Shown one piece after another: positions 13,731 through 25,991 of a stretch of 64,000 nucleotides of DNA. Position 1 is the stretch's first letter; the number at the start of each line of letters is the position of its first letter. The stretch comes from Harmothoe impar (lineage: Eukaryota > Annelida > Polychaeta > Phyllodocida > Polynoidae): assembly GCA_947462335.1 (NCBI GenBank), contig OX381714.1, positions 35,860,025 through 35,924,024 on the forward strand. The letters are read 5' to 3'. A program made the translations under genes and the position numbers. The notes beneath the pieces are model-generated. The model was not told the origin of the DNA. It saw only the letters and a list, made by a program, of their open reading frames with translations, and did not search any database.

Positions 13731-16700
13731 ATGGAGAGGGCCTACTCCAGGTGGGCCTGTCTCACCTGGCTCGTGTGTGGAGGTAAGTAAAGGTGTCATT
13801 AACACTGATTAACACTACATTCATATATTTACCGATGTACCAGCAACATAGACGTAATTTATATGAATTTATTCCACATTTTACCATATCATATTTAGCA
13901 CCGGAGCTATTATCTTAAGTTTATAGTAGTATTTGCCATCATGTTGTCAATTGACACAATGTTGGTAACAGCCGATTTGCTAAAGCTAGAAGTTCATGGA
14001 AGTGAACCTCCACCACGGGTTAACACTGGGTGCATTGGCAGAATTGCCCATGACATTAGTAGCTGACAAACCAACCGTGTAATCACTTTTTCTCACTTCA
14101 ATTTTCTTTTTCAATTCAAAATGTGCATTATCCTGAACATACAATCTATGAATGAATATACAGCTACAATTAGAGTATATTTTAATGAATCGAAATCCCT
14201 TCAATTGAAATCTAATCAAACGCAGCTTACATATCAATTGTAATATTCCTCCTTACTTAACTGCTATGAGAAGTATTTTCTTATCATCGTTATCTCTAGT
14301 GGCCTGGGGTGCAGACTACCACCACATGCACCTGGGCTGTTATCGCACAGCAGAGCCTGAGGCCGATATCGATGGCCTTAAGTACCACTACGCCGCCCTG
14401 GAGTTGGGCACGTGTGCGGCGGGCTGTAACCGGGAGGGCTACCCCTACGTGATCCTCCAGAAGGGCACACACTGCCTCTGTGTGTCTGAGTACGGCCGGG
14501 GAGGACTCACCTTCGGCTCAGGTAAGAAAATTTAAATTCAAATTTTCAAAATTCTTCTTAAGTTTTCAAAATTCGTTATCCCCTTGGGATAACGCATTGG
14601 TGTTGAATGTAGTAGTTTTAATTCTTTAAGTGTCACAAGATGCTTTACTGATTTTATGTAGTCTGTGTCAATGATGCGTGAATTACTCACCAGTGCTGCA
14701 TTTAAGCATCAGGCCAAACCTATGGGGTGAACATGTCCCCAAAGGGTCGGCATGATGCATGAATGCAGTCCCAGAGAGTAGACTCGCCAGGGCTGCATTC
14801 ATATACGGGCCTTAGAGACCCGGGGAGGTATCTCAGCTCCAGGTATACCCGGAGGTGTGGTCATGATTTGGAGGGATAAGGGTCATTTTTTAGGCCCTTG
14901 GGAGGGGAGAGGTGTACACCTATATGGGTACATTTTTTCAGAACCACCTCTGTTATGGCACTCAGTAGGTGCATAAATGATAATCAAGGCAGCGGAATTA
15001 ACTGAGCCCCTCCCCTACATCTTTTGCTTAGAATAATCTATACAGTCAATGCTATCCATTGCACTGTTGCCTAGATAGAGGTACCTAGTGCCTCTACCTA
15101 GGCCTACATAGACATAAGATAGTGATATGAGTTGTTATACCATGCACCAATATGGGTACATTTTTTAAGATTTTACACCGACATGAGTCAATTTTTAAGA
15201 AATCAGCATACTCCTATATGGGCCCATGACCACACATCCGGGTAAAAATAATTTAGTATACCCCCCTGGGCTTAGAGATTGGCTATTTGCAGCCAAATCT
15301 ATGTTTTGTTTTTGAAGTGCTTATATTACGCTCATAGTGTATCCTGTTTCTTAAAAGGTGGGTGCTCAGGACAACACAGCTGCATAGCTGTATTGTTATC
15401 ATTTCCATTTACTATACTATAACCCTGTGATTTCATGTTTAGGGTCGTGATCTTTTTGGTAATATGACGTGAAACCACCAGTAGACAGAAGCACATTACC
15501 TAGTTACTAAATATCAAAAGAGTATTAAATTGCAAGACCCATGACTGTACTATTGTTGTGTTCATTGTTTCAGCCTGCACCGAGACATGCCACACAGATA
15601 AGGTCTTCTCATGTGGTGGGGAGGAGACAGAAAACGCCTATTACGCCGTCAATACAGGTAGATACTTTACATCAGTTATCAACATTTTGGTGGCACTCTA
15701 TCGGCGCATTTCATAATTAAAGTGCAATGGAGCCTTTCAGATATTGCCGTGACTCCAAGAGAATCTCAGTACAATCAAAATATCCACATCGAAAATTCTC
15801 ACTGTGCATCGTGTACGCAGATCAACGTCTAGAGGCAAGTAATGCTCACAATGCAATGATAGTTCTTATAACTTGGGCCCTGATGTACTGAATAGGGAGT
15901 AAGAATGCAAATTGCCAATTCCACCAACTTAAATAAGACATAAATCAGTCTTACTCATACGTAAAAAAAGCAGTTAAAGGGACAATATCACCACTCACAC
16001 TCAACCACATAGTGGACTAAAACAGTACTAGAAAAAATAATGGGATACGCTCGGTGATTCAAGTGTGTCGCTTTAATTAAACTCGCTGTTGCCCACCTTG
16101 TAGACCGGCTGGTGGTGGAGGAGCGGACTGAGATGCTGAAGACAACCAAACTGACTTTCCTCCAAGCCAGGAAGGAGTGTGTCAGGATGAACGGGGACCT
16201 GGTCACATTTAAGGACATCTTCCAGATGGAGGACATCGTCTCCATGGTCAACCAATCAGGACAAGGGTAAGGTCACTCCAAAAATCATCACCGCTTATAG
16301 TTACCGGGAAGTATAAACACATAATTATAATTATTGACAACCTATGCAAATTCATGAATTATTTATTAATCAATGCAAATGTTATTTTTCGTTTACCGAG
16401 AGCCTACATTTTCCTAACTATTTGGCCAGTAAAAGAAGCCCCCTTGTCATATTACTCATGGCTTGATGATGATACGCAATTTTATTTTGGAGTGTCTTGC
16501 GGCTTATTTTGGAGATTTTTTAAAAATAAGGTGAGTTAGAGGACTTAGAGATGTGGAACACCAGAACACCAGAACACCATGTCACCATCCTCCCTGCAAT
16601 TCTTGTGTGCAGCTTGTAAATGTACAACCAAGTCAGCATTGCTTGTAAGGACTCCCCTTCGATTCTTCTGTCCAATCTTTCCAGTTATGATTTGTTGCTG

Positions 16701-19700
16701 TGCTGATGGCATAACACCATCTCAAATATGGAAAGAGTAACTGAACAGGAAAAATTATATACTCATGGCCAATCTGCTTTGATTTGTTCTAGAGTACCAT
16801 TTTGGATAGGTCTGTCCAGCACTTCGTGGAGGAGAGTTCGACGTTGGACTGTCCCTAATGTGCTTGGCCTGGACTCCTCTGGTATGTAGTTTAGAATGGT
16901 GATTGTCTCTATAAACGAATACGATTCCTTTAAAAATGTGCATCTAATCAGAACTAGTGGAATTCAAAGACTACTAACACTACTAAATTGCCTGTAGGGC
17001 CTGAAAACGAAAAAGACATGCATCGGCTAAAGGCTTTGGATGTCGACAAAGAATAGATCATTAATTTCCTTATACAAATATATCACAATGTACATAACCA
17101 GGGGGAACGATATCTGGTTCCACGCAGATCAATGAGTACAAAGGTATAATATAATATTGACATACATGTAATAGGAAAGGTGACCTTAGTGCACCCTACC
17201 CCAGTGGGCATAAAACCTTGATTCAACGTTGACAACTGGTTGATATAGGGTTGCAGGGTAGATCAACCTGTTTTCAACATTGATGGAATGTTGCAATTTC
17301 AACGTTGTCAACCAACACCTGTTTCAACATTGATGCAATGTTTGGATATCAACCTTGAAAATCAATCATGGGGTTTCCCACCTTTCCCACTAGGTGCCTC
17401 CACAACCTACTCCTTAGCGTTTCTATCTCCATGCTACATCAATTTTCCCTAATTTTAAGCTCTTATTTTCTCATCAATGTATACAATTTATCAAAATGTC
17501 ATTCATTTTCATCGACAATTATGGTGTGTGCATTTGGTTGACATTTGGAATTAAATGACAAGAATACATGCATGGTTTCAGTAAGATGCCCTTTATGTTG
17601 CTAAGAATAATAATTAAAGCCTCAGTCATGACCAGGTCAGTTTGAAATGGATGTGAATGCCTCTTAGTGTGATAATCAGAGGTCATTCATGTAATCCTTC
17701 CCTGGATGGTGCTAGAATAAGCATTTAATCTTGGCGAAATGGAGGAGGGGAAGATGTTGTAATGAAAATATATAAATTGAAGGAATGCACACACAGAAAA
17801 GTAAGAGTCATTGTCGCTAAAACTACCCTCACCTGAGGGTCAGGCACTATGCACCAGCAGTGAATATCAAATCAATGTAAATCATTTCATGATGTTTATT
17901 TGTTGTTGATTCACAATGGCCATATCAATATTGAATCACTGATGAATGATCAACGTTGATGACCTCATCAATATTAACAAAATGATAACCCTGTATCAAC
18001 TGTCGATATCATGTCCCTACACACATTGAATCAACATTGAATCAACTGAAGCTCGCCCACCGGGACAGTGAAAAGTGTACACTCCGGAGCCAAGGGAATA
18101 TGGGCACTACCTTTTTTTTAATTATTACAGCCCAGCCTGATCCCTCCAGAATAGGTTTTACATCTGAAAAAGCCCCTCTCCGTAGATCACGTCACATAGT
18201 ATGTCCCTTTGATATGACGCTAATGATGGGTCATTTGATGTAACCATACTGGTTTCCAGTTGTCCATGATAAAGTACTATTCATAAATAGTTCCAATATG
18301 AACAAAAGGTTTTATGATACCATCTCTGATATTTCAGATAACAGCATGTTCTGGGCCCCTGGACACCCGGTGTCCGACAACCACTGTACCCTGCTGGACC
18401 CTGGGACCCTGAGGTGGCACAGCGCCCCCTGCCACCAGACCCACCCCTTCATGTGCCACCAGGTGCCGCCACCACCCACACGTCAGTACCTACGTCATAC
18501 AAGACGTATATATATACGTCATATAATTATATAATTATATGCATAATGAATAACACAATATAATTTAACCAATAATGAATGGCTAACAGGCACACAAGGG
18601 GTTGTATCGCTGGATAACGCCCAAGTCGCGTAGCGACGAGGATGTTATCCAGCGATACAACCCCGAGTGGGCCTGTTAGCCATTCATTATTAGGTTTATT
18701 ATATGATTATCCGATTCAAATGTAAAAATTTACCTTAAAATCGTCCTAATTTCGCCATTTTGAAGGATATTTACAAAGACTATATCGTACAAGGGCAGCG
18801 CCATGTTGATTTTGACATCCCACCAACCCTGGCCCCTCATTGGGGGAGCCTGCCCACGTCATGTTTTCAATCTCCAACACTGAGTCCAACATAGAATTTG
18901 TAAGGGAGCCAGCTTGGGGCACGGTGCATCGCTGCCAGCCTAAGTTATATACAGCATTTCCCCACGACTGTACCATGGCCAGAAATGAATGGGCGCTAGC
19001 GTGTTCGCCTCACACACCAGACGTCCCTGGATCGAATCTGGGTGGAAACGTACCATTTTCAAAGTGCCTATATATAAGTAAAGAAATGGCCCTATAATTA
19101 TTTTAGCGAATAGGTAAGTAAAGTCCAACGTCTACCGTTATAATTTTTTTTTAATTACAAAAAGATTTTGATTTTAGGAGAAGTTATAACAAAGAGTGTA
19201 AAAGTTGCTGTATCTCTGTTAGTATAAGAGCTAGAGGGCTGAGAATGTGCCTATAGATGTCTTGTTTTATCCCCTTCTTCTGTATGGCCAGCACGGTCTA
19301 GTGGATAGGGCGTTCGACTCGTAGTCTTGCGGCCCCGGATTCGATCCTCTGACAAAACGTAGGATTTTAACTAAGTCGAAAATTAGACTTAGGAGTGCCT
19401 GTTATTCACCTCAATCGTGCTGTTATCACCAGATAACAGCACGGTGATATCCACTAAACAGCACGATCAGAGCCCCAATCGTATAATAAAGAGCAATACA
19501 TCACCAATCAGGATAGAGTATGTAATGTTAGTGAGTCAACTTTCACAGAATCTCTTTTCGCACACTAAATTATGTTAGAGTGTTAACAGATCGCGATTTT
19601 GATAAGGAACTCTGATTCTAAAGAGGGTTTTGCATAACGGGACTAGTGCATTAGGCTATGGGGGCCGCCATCTTGGCTCAGAGCACTGCATTGTGGTTAG

Positions 19701-20499
19701 ACCCCCGACTCCAGACCAGTGCATCATGGGAGAATTTGTTATCAGCACCTTTGTTCTAGATGTGAGGAGAGGGGATTAGCCTGATTTATAAGGAGATGGG
19801 GTTTAGCCCCCGACTACCTGAGGTACCAGGATGTGCAAGTCCCGTATAGAACAGATTTCACATTCAAAGACTGAAACGCCTTTGGATGTGGCAAAAGCAT
19901 TAAAAACAACTATATTATATATATTTTCCTCCACAGAGCCCCCTGTGCTGGCTACAGACCCCCCTTCTACCACACACAACCCTTTCTCTGGGGTGGAGAT
20001 CGAGGATGCAGCCTGGGCTGCTAACAAGTACACCATCCTCTGGATCATCCTACCCATGTTCATCTTCTGTTATGGAGGATCCTGCGTGGCCTACACCGCC
20101 TACAAATCCTACAAGATGTGTAAGAGATCAAAACGCAAGTTTGCCACCCGCAAGTACCCCAAGCTCATCGAACAGCCGGAGGCTTTGTCTCTGCCACAGG
20201 AGAAAGCCCTTGCACCACCCGTCACCAAATCTCGCCCCGCCACGCCACGTGACGTCACAGTGAACGAGAACGAGACCGACCCTCCGCCATATAGCAGGAC
20301 GCCCGTGGGTGTGGTGCCGCCGCCAAGGAAGCGCACGGCCCAGAAGGCAAAGAAGAAGGAACCGGAACCGGAACCAGAACCAGGATTTGGGGATGAGATT
20401 GACTTCACGAAGCTGTCAATCGCTGATATCTTGTACATCCGGGCTATGCTAGGTATGAACACCAACCGCAACAAGAAGAGGAAGATCATTGCAGCTTGA
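13731..20499 (+). CDS. WSC + C-type-lectin-like single-pass membrane protein, paralogue A (7 exons)
   Basis: Seen: exons 13731-13782, 14315-14521, 15574-15657, 16104-16266, 16793-16881, 18338-18481 and 19937-20499, all with AG/GT borders and compatible phases (1,1,1,2,1,1). They sum to 1302 nt, a 433-residue protein. The first exon gives a hydrophobic signal peptide. Exons 2-3 (about residues 18-114) are a WSC domain, a cysteine-rich putative carbohydrate-binding module with a GCY start, CAAGCN, CLCVSEYG and SCGGEE. Exons 4-6 (115-246) are a CTLD with four cysteines: KECVRM, NHCTLL, SAPCHQ and PFMCHQ. A Thr/Pro stalk leads to a transmembrane helix near 278-299. The basic, Pro-rich tail ends in DEIDFTKLSIADILYIRAML and a lysine-rich terminus. 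Inference: a cell-surface glycan receptor or adhesion molecule. EPN/QPD and WND calcium motifs are absent (WHS stands where WND is expected), so calcium-dependent sugar binding is doubtful. Exon 2 could instead start at 14300, but 14315 gives the 207 nt seen in the paralogue. Confidence 0.85.
14668..14806. repeat. Two GCATGAATGCAG-type hairpins
   Basis: Palindromic pairs around ACTCACCAGTGCTGCATT and CATGATGCATGAATGCAG ... CGCCAGGGCTGCATTCAT. The same short hairpin recurs at 50978-51108, 56364-56427 and 60018-60078, so it is a small MITE family. Confidence 0.6.
17200..18064 (+). mobile_element. ~865-bp non-autonomous DNA transposon, copy 1
   Basis: Ends CCCAGTGGGC and GCCCACCGGG are inverted, with subterminal TTGATTCAAC-type repeats (many GTTGA/TCAAC steps). 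No ORF. It lies in intron 5 of the first WSC/CTLD gene. The whole length matches copy 2 at 22109-22952 in reverse. Superfamily not assigned. Confidence 0.75.
18560..18703. mobile_element. ~140-bp near-perfect hairpin in intron 6 of paralogue A
   Basis: AATAATGAATGGCTAACAGG at 18571 pairs with its complement ending 18691. Further in, GGGGTTGTATCGCTGGATAA (18598) pairs with TTATCCAGCGATACAACCCC (18645), and GTCGCGTAGCGAC forms the loop. Snapback MITE; no gene. Confidence 0.75.
19290..19348 (+). mobile_element. tRNA-derived SINE head
   Basis: GGTCTAGTGGATAGGG (A-box-like) and GGATTCGATCC (B box) at tRNA spacing, but the stems are imperfect. In intron 6 of paralogue A. A similar degraded piece lies at about 18985-19050. 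Confidence 0.6.
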
Positions 20500-22108
20500 G
20501 GTTTTCATTTAGATCATAAGGCCACTCAAATTTAGGGGACAAACGTTCATCACCAGGGAGTGAGAAATATGACGAGGACGTTCTTTTATTATTCACTGGG
20601 TGGCTGAAATATTTGGGGAAATGTAGACTTTTTGTGTATAATATTTCCCATTTTAGTAGATCCGCAAATGTTTTTATAATGCAACTTATACCGAGCCCAA
20701 TGCATTACTGACTGCATATTAAAGGTAGAAGCCAGGGTTCGGTCAATTTTGATCTACCAACAATAATTTCTCTTAATCACTTGGGGCTATTTTAGTTAAA
20801 CACATGATAATATGATAAAAGCAAAAAAATCAATACTTTATAGTGCTAGATTTTGATGTATTGGCAATTGAAGATAGAACACCCTTAACAATGGCCAGCT
20901 ATGGGAAAGTCCCTATTTTATCAGCATTTTTCAACTTTTTAAAGAATTGACCAATAATATCTCAACCAAACGTCTCATATGTTTAGAAGAGATCATTAGT
21001 AACACAGTCAGTCCAAAGAAATTGGTTGTCATAGGTGAAACTGAAGAGCCAGGACCAATTTGGGGGAAAAACACAAATCTAGAAAATTGTATTTTTTTAC
21101 ATTTTGCAACACAGAAATGAAAATTGCCAATAATTTGTAACCAAAACCTTAGCCATGTGTACATAAGACCATGCCATACATTTTACCATCAAAATAATAG
21201 TGATTCATTGATGAATTAATACAGTTTTAGAATTATTCAAATATTTTCTAATTGGTCTAAATGCCTGTAATAGGGTAGGACACATCTTTTTAGCATGTGT
21301 AGATGTGTAGAACACCATAATGTGGCACATAAAAGGTTAGTAAAGGTGAGTTAGATCAAATACAAGTGAGAAATATGCTTTTATCGTGATTATAGGTAGT
21401 TTCATATTTTTGCCACCAGCTAGGTGCCGTATGCATAGACCCTGGTTTCTGCCTCTAAGCTATGATTTGATACCAAATATGCCAATATTTATTGGTTTTT
21501 ATTGAAAATGTAAAAGAAAAGGAAAAAAAGAATCAAATACAATTTTTAAAAGTGAAGATTTTTATGATGTGCGTGGTGATAAAAAAACACAAATTATTTC
21601 GAGTGCCCTAAAACAAAGGGTGTGAGTGCGGCCCTGGGATCTGTTACAGAATAATGCTAATTTTCATTAATAACATATTCTAACACGCAAATAATTATGT
21701 CTAAATTAAATACAGATGTGCATACATAATTATAGGGGGCATTTTGACACCCATAGACGTGTAGATTATGGGGGGGGGGGAACCTGGAGATCAGCACGAA
21801 ATGTCTTTTGTGATCTGTGTAATAGACGTGTCATTGAACCCCTAATCTTGTCTGATATTTTTCATTCAAAATATAACCCGTCCAACACTCTTGCCACAGG
21901 CAACAGATTTTTGATTGTGCGTAAAATTGCGATTTCATGTAAATACAATAATCATGAAACTGTGATATCCATCATTTATATCATATCAAACTTGGAAGCT
22001 CTATGCAATTCTGTAATATTTCACCGAGGCAACACGCACGTAGTTTTATTATTTATCATATTGAAACAGACTGGTGTGTATTTGTACTGCATTTTACAAT
22101 TGCTCTAA
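20500..22108. other. Probable 3' UTR of paralogue A and spacer
   Basis: No coding exon. A G-run lies near 21770. A precise polyadenylation site was not identified. Confidence 0.4.
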
Positions 22109-22952
22109 CCCAGTGGGCAAACTTCAGTTGATTCAATGTTGATTCAATGTGTGTAGTGACATAATATCAACAGTTGATACAGGGTTGTCATTATGTTGAT
22201 ATTGATGAGGTCATCAACGTTGATCATTCATCAGTGATTCAACATTGATATGACCATTGTAAATCAACAACAAATAAGCATAATAAAATGATTTACATTG
22301 ATTTGATATTGACTGCTGATGCATAATTTGAGATTCAGTAGATTAGATACAGTATTCTTATGTAGACTCATTCCTTCAATTTATATATTTTCATTACAAC
22401 ATCCCCCCATCCCCATTTCTCCAAGATTAAATGCTAATTCTAGCACTATCCAGGGTAGGGGTACTTGAATGACCTGTGATGATCACAGTAAGAGGCATTC
22501 ACATCCATTTCAAACTGACCTGGTCATGACTGAGGCTTTATCTATCATTCTTAGCAACATAAAGGGTGTCTTACTGAAACCATGCATGTATTCTTGTCAT
22601 TTAATTCCAAATGTCAACCAAATGCACACACCATAGTTGTCAATGAAAATGAATGACATTTTGATCAATTGTATACATTGATGAGAAAATAAGAGCTTAC
22701 AATTAGGGAAAATTGATGTAGCATGGAGATAGAAATGCAAGGAGTAGGTTGTGGAGGCACCTAGTGGGAAAGGTGGGAAAACCCATGGTTGATTCAAAGT
22801 TGATATCCAAACATTGCATCAATGTTGAAACAGGTGTTGGTTGACAACATTGAAATTGCAACATTGCATCAATGTTGAAAACAGGTTGATCTACCCTGTA
22901 ACCCTATATCAACCAATTTTCAACGTTGAATCAAGGTTTTGTGCCCACTGGG
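22109..22952 (-). mobile_element. ~845-bp non-autonomous DNA transposon, copy 2
   Basis: Reverse-complement copy of the element at 17200-18064, with cleaner ends (CCCAGTGGGC / GCCCACTGGG). It ends two bases before the 333-bp block that is duplicated after the N gap. Confidence 0.78.
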
Positions 22953-23375
22953 AAATGACTGGTTTTGTATTCATATGCATGTTCCTTATTCTGAAGACCC
23001 TTGTCTTTTTTATGAGTTTCAACTGACTTGATAATTTCCTTATATAGGTCTTAATTATTGAATAAATGACGTTTTATCCTTGAACATCAGCATAGTTTTG
23101 TTTCATTGACCAAAAAAAAGAAATATGTTAAATTGGCTGAACTGTAATGTGTAATAACAATCCCCCCCTTCATTCATCATGAATGTACAGTGTATGAGCA
23201 AACAGGACGTCTAAGAAGCCGCTAAGAAGTGGAAAATATGACATCTATTTTGATACTGTGATATCTATAGGCCACATATTACATACCAGTAGTATAGTAT
23301 GTATCGGAACGGGACTATAGTTAAGTACTGTTTATTACTCAATCGACATGCAGCCAATCAGAGGCCTCCATTTGA

Positions 23376-23628
23376 CCGGAAGTGACGTCACATGCCCATA
23401 TAAGGGCATACCGGAAGTGACGTCACGTGACCTTGACCTAGTTAGAGGTCAAGGTCATGACTCAGCCAATCAGAGGCTTCCATTTGCCCGGAAGTGATGT
23501 CACACGCCCATATAAGGGCATACCGGAAGTGACGTCATGTGACGTCACACGCCCATATAAGGGCATACCGGAAGTGACGTCATGTGACCTTCACATGTAC
23601 ATATAAGGGCATACCGGAAGTGACGTCA
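23376..23628 (+). promoter_or_regulatory. Array of composite ETS-CRE sites with interleaved CArG boxes
   Basis: Six copies of CCGGAAGTGACGTCA (one with a single change) begin at 23376, 23411, 23488, 23523, 23568 and 23614. Each fuses an ETS core (CCGGAAGT) to a cAMP-response element (TGACGTCA). Between them, CCATATAAGG at 23396, 23508 and 23553 matches the serum-response-factor CArG consensus, and a degenerate copy lies near 23608. Known: ETS factors and SRF act together at serum-response elements. Inference: an inducible enhancer, or protein-binding subterminal repeats needed for mobility or replication. Only the left arm has it. Confidence 0.6.
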
Positions 23629-25040
23629 AGCGACCTTGACTTAGTTAGAGGCTTCTGATTGGCTGGTACACCGGAAGTGACCCATTTATGCAAATGAGGG
23701 GCCTACTTCTGGTCAAATGGAGACCTCTGATTGGTTGGGTCATGAAGAAATGTGTCTCTTAATTTAATTTTGTTTAGGAAGTGATCGATTTTAGGATCAC
23801 GCGACCGGAAGTGACCTGATGAGTCACGTGACTAGAAGTGACGACGACACATACCTTAATTAGACGATTCAGCAGCGACCGGAGGAAGTGTCACTTTAAG
23901 AGGACACGCTAGTTAATTGTTATAATTGTTTTACTTACTAATAAAAGAAGACGTATGAAAATAAACACAACAATAATTTTATTTTATTTTTTTATTTTAT
24001 TTTTTTCAATTCTAATAACACTCTATTTTTGAAAAGATGCGCTCAATCAATCAATAACACACTTTTTTCATATTTTAAAGGACTCGTTGTCACACCGTTA
24101 GAATGCACGCGACGCTTATAATACAAGTAGCGCACGTCATCTTTCTCTATGGTGTAAGTGGCCATTTTTGGTTCGTACCACTTTTGAAATTTATATTTAC
24201 CGCAAGGAGAGTTTTTCGTTTTCGAAAACATTTAAGAAGACGACTACTTCTGTACACTTTTTTTAAGATTTTCTTTCACCGGTTCCGCTGATTTGATCGT
24301 AGCAAATGTAAGTCTTAGGGTTGACACTTGGGATCCCGTCACCTTCTCACGCCGCTTTTTCTTTTCTTTCTGAAGTATGTCTCTCTCAGGCGAGGTTTGA
24401 CTACACACAGGCAAACATCAGAGGCACCCAATAGCGCTAATTCTACCTTCAGACAAAGGTCAGGCACGGCTGGCCTATAATAGACGGGTCAAGGGCTATT
24501 CTAGTGAGGGTCAGGCTACGCAGGACATTCAATAAAAAGCTGGAGTTTGGCAAACTTGCTTTTGAAAGTCTGACCATGCGGGATCCTCATGCCATAGTCT
24601 GGCAATGCTGAACTCTTGGGAGAGTATGCCGGACTCTTGCTGGCCAGACTTTCAAGCAAATTTGCCAAAGTCCAGCTTGTTATTGAATTTCCGGCGTAGC
24701 CTGACCCTCAGTAGAATAGTCCTTGACTCATCTATTATAGGTCAGCAGCGCCTGACCCTTGTATGAGAGTAGTATTGGCGACATTGGCCGACTCTGATAT
24801 TTACCCGTGTGTACGGCGGGAGGAGGGGGTTCACAGCCACTGCTTGCGCTTATAGAGCGCTACTAGCGGAGGTCTGGATGAGGAGACTACGGTGTTTGTC
24901 TTTTGCTTGTGCAGCTGCTGCTGCTGCTGCTGCTGACGATGTCACGGATGCCGCTGACAGATACTGCTGCTTGTGCTGCACGAGACTGAGTAGCCGCTAT
25001 TACTAATGCTACTAATACTAGTATGAGAAAATACATTTAG

Positions 25041-25892
25041 TCAATTGATTAAATCAAGGAGGTTTTCTGACTTCAGTGGATCGTTTAGCCATCGGCCACG
25101 GGCAAAACTTGAAACCATTTTATACATGGGACAATTGGCAGACTCGAAACGTGTTGGTACCATAGGGTCGATCATGTTCATCATCAGTTCAGGCAAAGGA
25201 AGTGTGTCGACAGCACGCGAAAACTTCATGTCTGAATGTTTCAACACAAGACTTTTTATCACACTCACACAGCTGCTTTGAAGAGTGAATCCTTGACCAA
25301 ACTTGTGCTTTTCCAACACAGCTTTGGCCTCTTTCTGTGCAGTAAGGGATCTCTCTTTCGGGTTCATCTCAGTGCTGTCTAGCATGTCCTCAAAGTCTTT
25401 AACATAATGTTCCAACGGACTACAAATGATGGACTCCAGATCATCGTCCGCATATGTCGTCTCCTCGCACCATATTGTGTCTTCGCCTGTTTCGAATTCC
25501 GTCATTTTCTTGACAATCTCCTCCTGAGTGCCTTGCATATATCGAAGCTCCTTCAAGGAGTTGATAACTTGTATGGCGAAGACTGACAAACTTGAAGGAA
25601 TTTCACCACAGTCAGGCCAAGTATACGGAGCTAAGAAAAATAGCTCCAACAAAATCTTCTCCCTCTGTCCAAATGAAACTACTGTTCCGATGAAGTTGAA
25701 GCATGCTTCTATCCATTGCTCCTTGGTGACGTCCTTCCAATGTTTCTTTACTTCACAGGCATCATAGGGCACCGTTTCTCTTCTTGCTTCAACTGGGAGT
25801 TGCTTTTTCTTTCTTGGACTCATTTCGAGAGGGTTTCGATGCTCTGTAGCGTCAACACTTTCATAAACAAAGAAAATAGCAGAACTAACCAT
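25041..25892 (-). CDS. Unrecognised helical protein, left-arm copy
   Basis: A 283-residue intact ORF from the ATG at 25892; a second ATG at 25823 begins MSPRKKKQLP, where similarity to the right-arm copy becomes strong. The body is rich in predicted helix and acidic (WIEACFNFIGT, KILLELFFLAP, CEETTYADDDLE, EHYVKDFEDML, SAQ-free linker, LPLPELMMNMIDP, GRWLNDPLKSENLLDL). No signal peptide, membrane segment or catalytic motif is evident, and I do not recognise the family. Both copies stay open with many nucleotide differences and indels, which argues for selection on the protein. A TATA-like TACATAAGGAG lies about 90 bases upstream of the start. Transcription runs towards the left end of the element. 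Confidence 0.7.
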   Translation of the reverse strand: MVSSAIFFVYESVDATEHRNPLEMSPRKKKQLPVEARRETVPYDACEVKKHWKDVTKEQWIEACFNFIGTVVSFGQREKILLELFFLAPYTWPDCGEIPSSLSVFAIQVINSLKELRYMQGTQEEIVKKMTEFETGEDTIWCEETTYADDDLESIICSPLEHYVKDFEDMLDSTEMNPKERSLTAQKEAKAVLEKHKFGQGFTLQSSCVSVIKSLVLKHSDMKFSRAVDTLPLPELMMNMIDPMVPTRFESANCPMYKMVSSFARGRWLNDPLKSENLLDLIN

Positions 25893-25980
25893 CGTAACGT
25901 GCTGAGCGAGCGTAGAGTGGACGATGCTACGAAGATGAAGGGCGGGTGGAGAAAGTGTGACTGGTGACAGGGGTGTTTCA

Positions 25981-25991
25981 CTCCTTATGTA
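25981..25991 (-). promoter_or_regulatory. TATA-like box of the left-arm gene
   Basis: TACATAAGGAG followed by TGAAAC, conserved at the same distance upstream of both arm genes (right copy 30733-30743). It resembles the TATA context of the central gene (GGAGTATATAAGAG). Function is inferred from conservation and position. Confidence 0.45.

Noticed and set aside
16354..16539. ORF in intron 4 of paralogue A with WLDDD and FYFGVSCG, first considered as the CTLD middle exon
   Set aside because: It has no matching acceptor phase. The exon at 16793-16881 has the right phase, splice sites and FWIGLSSTSW, and aligns in position with the paralogue's exon.
19290..19348. tRNA-like sequence considered as a tRNA gene
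   Set aside because: A and B boxes are present but acceptor and anticodon stems do not pair, so it is called a SINE head. Only 53797-53867 folds completely.
23376..23640. Regularly spaced repeats considered as a CRISPR array
   Set aside because: Eukaryotic context, unequal spacing and related spacers; they are short regulatory-type tandem units.
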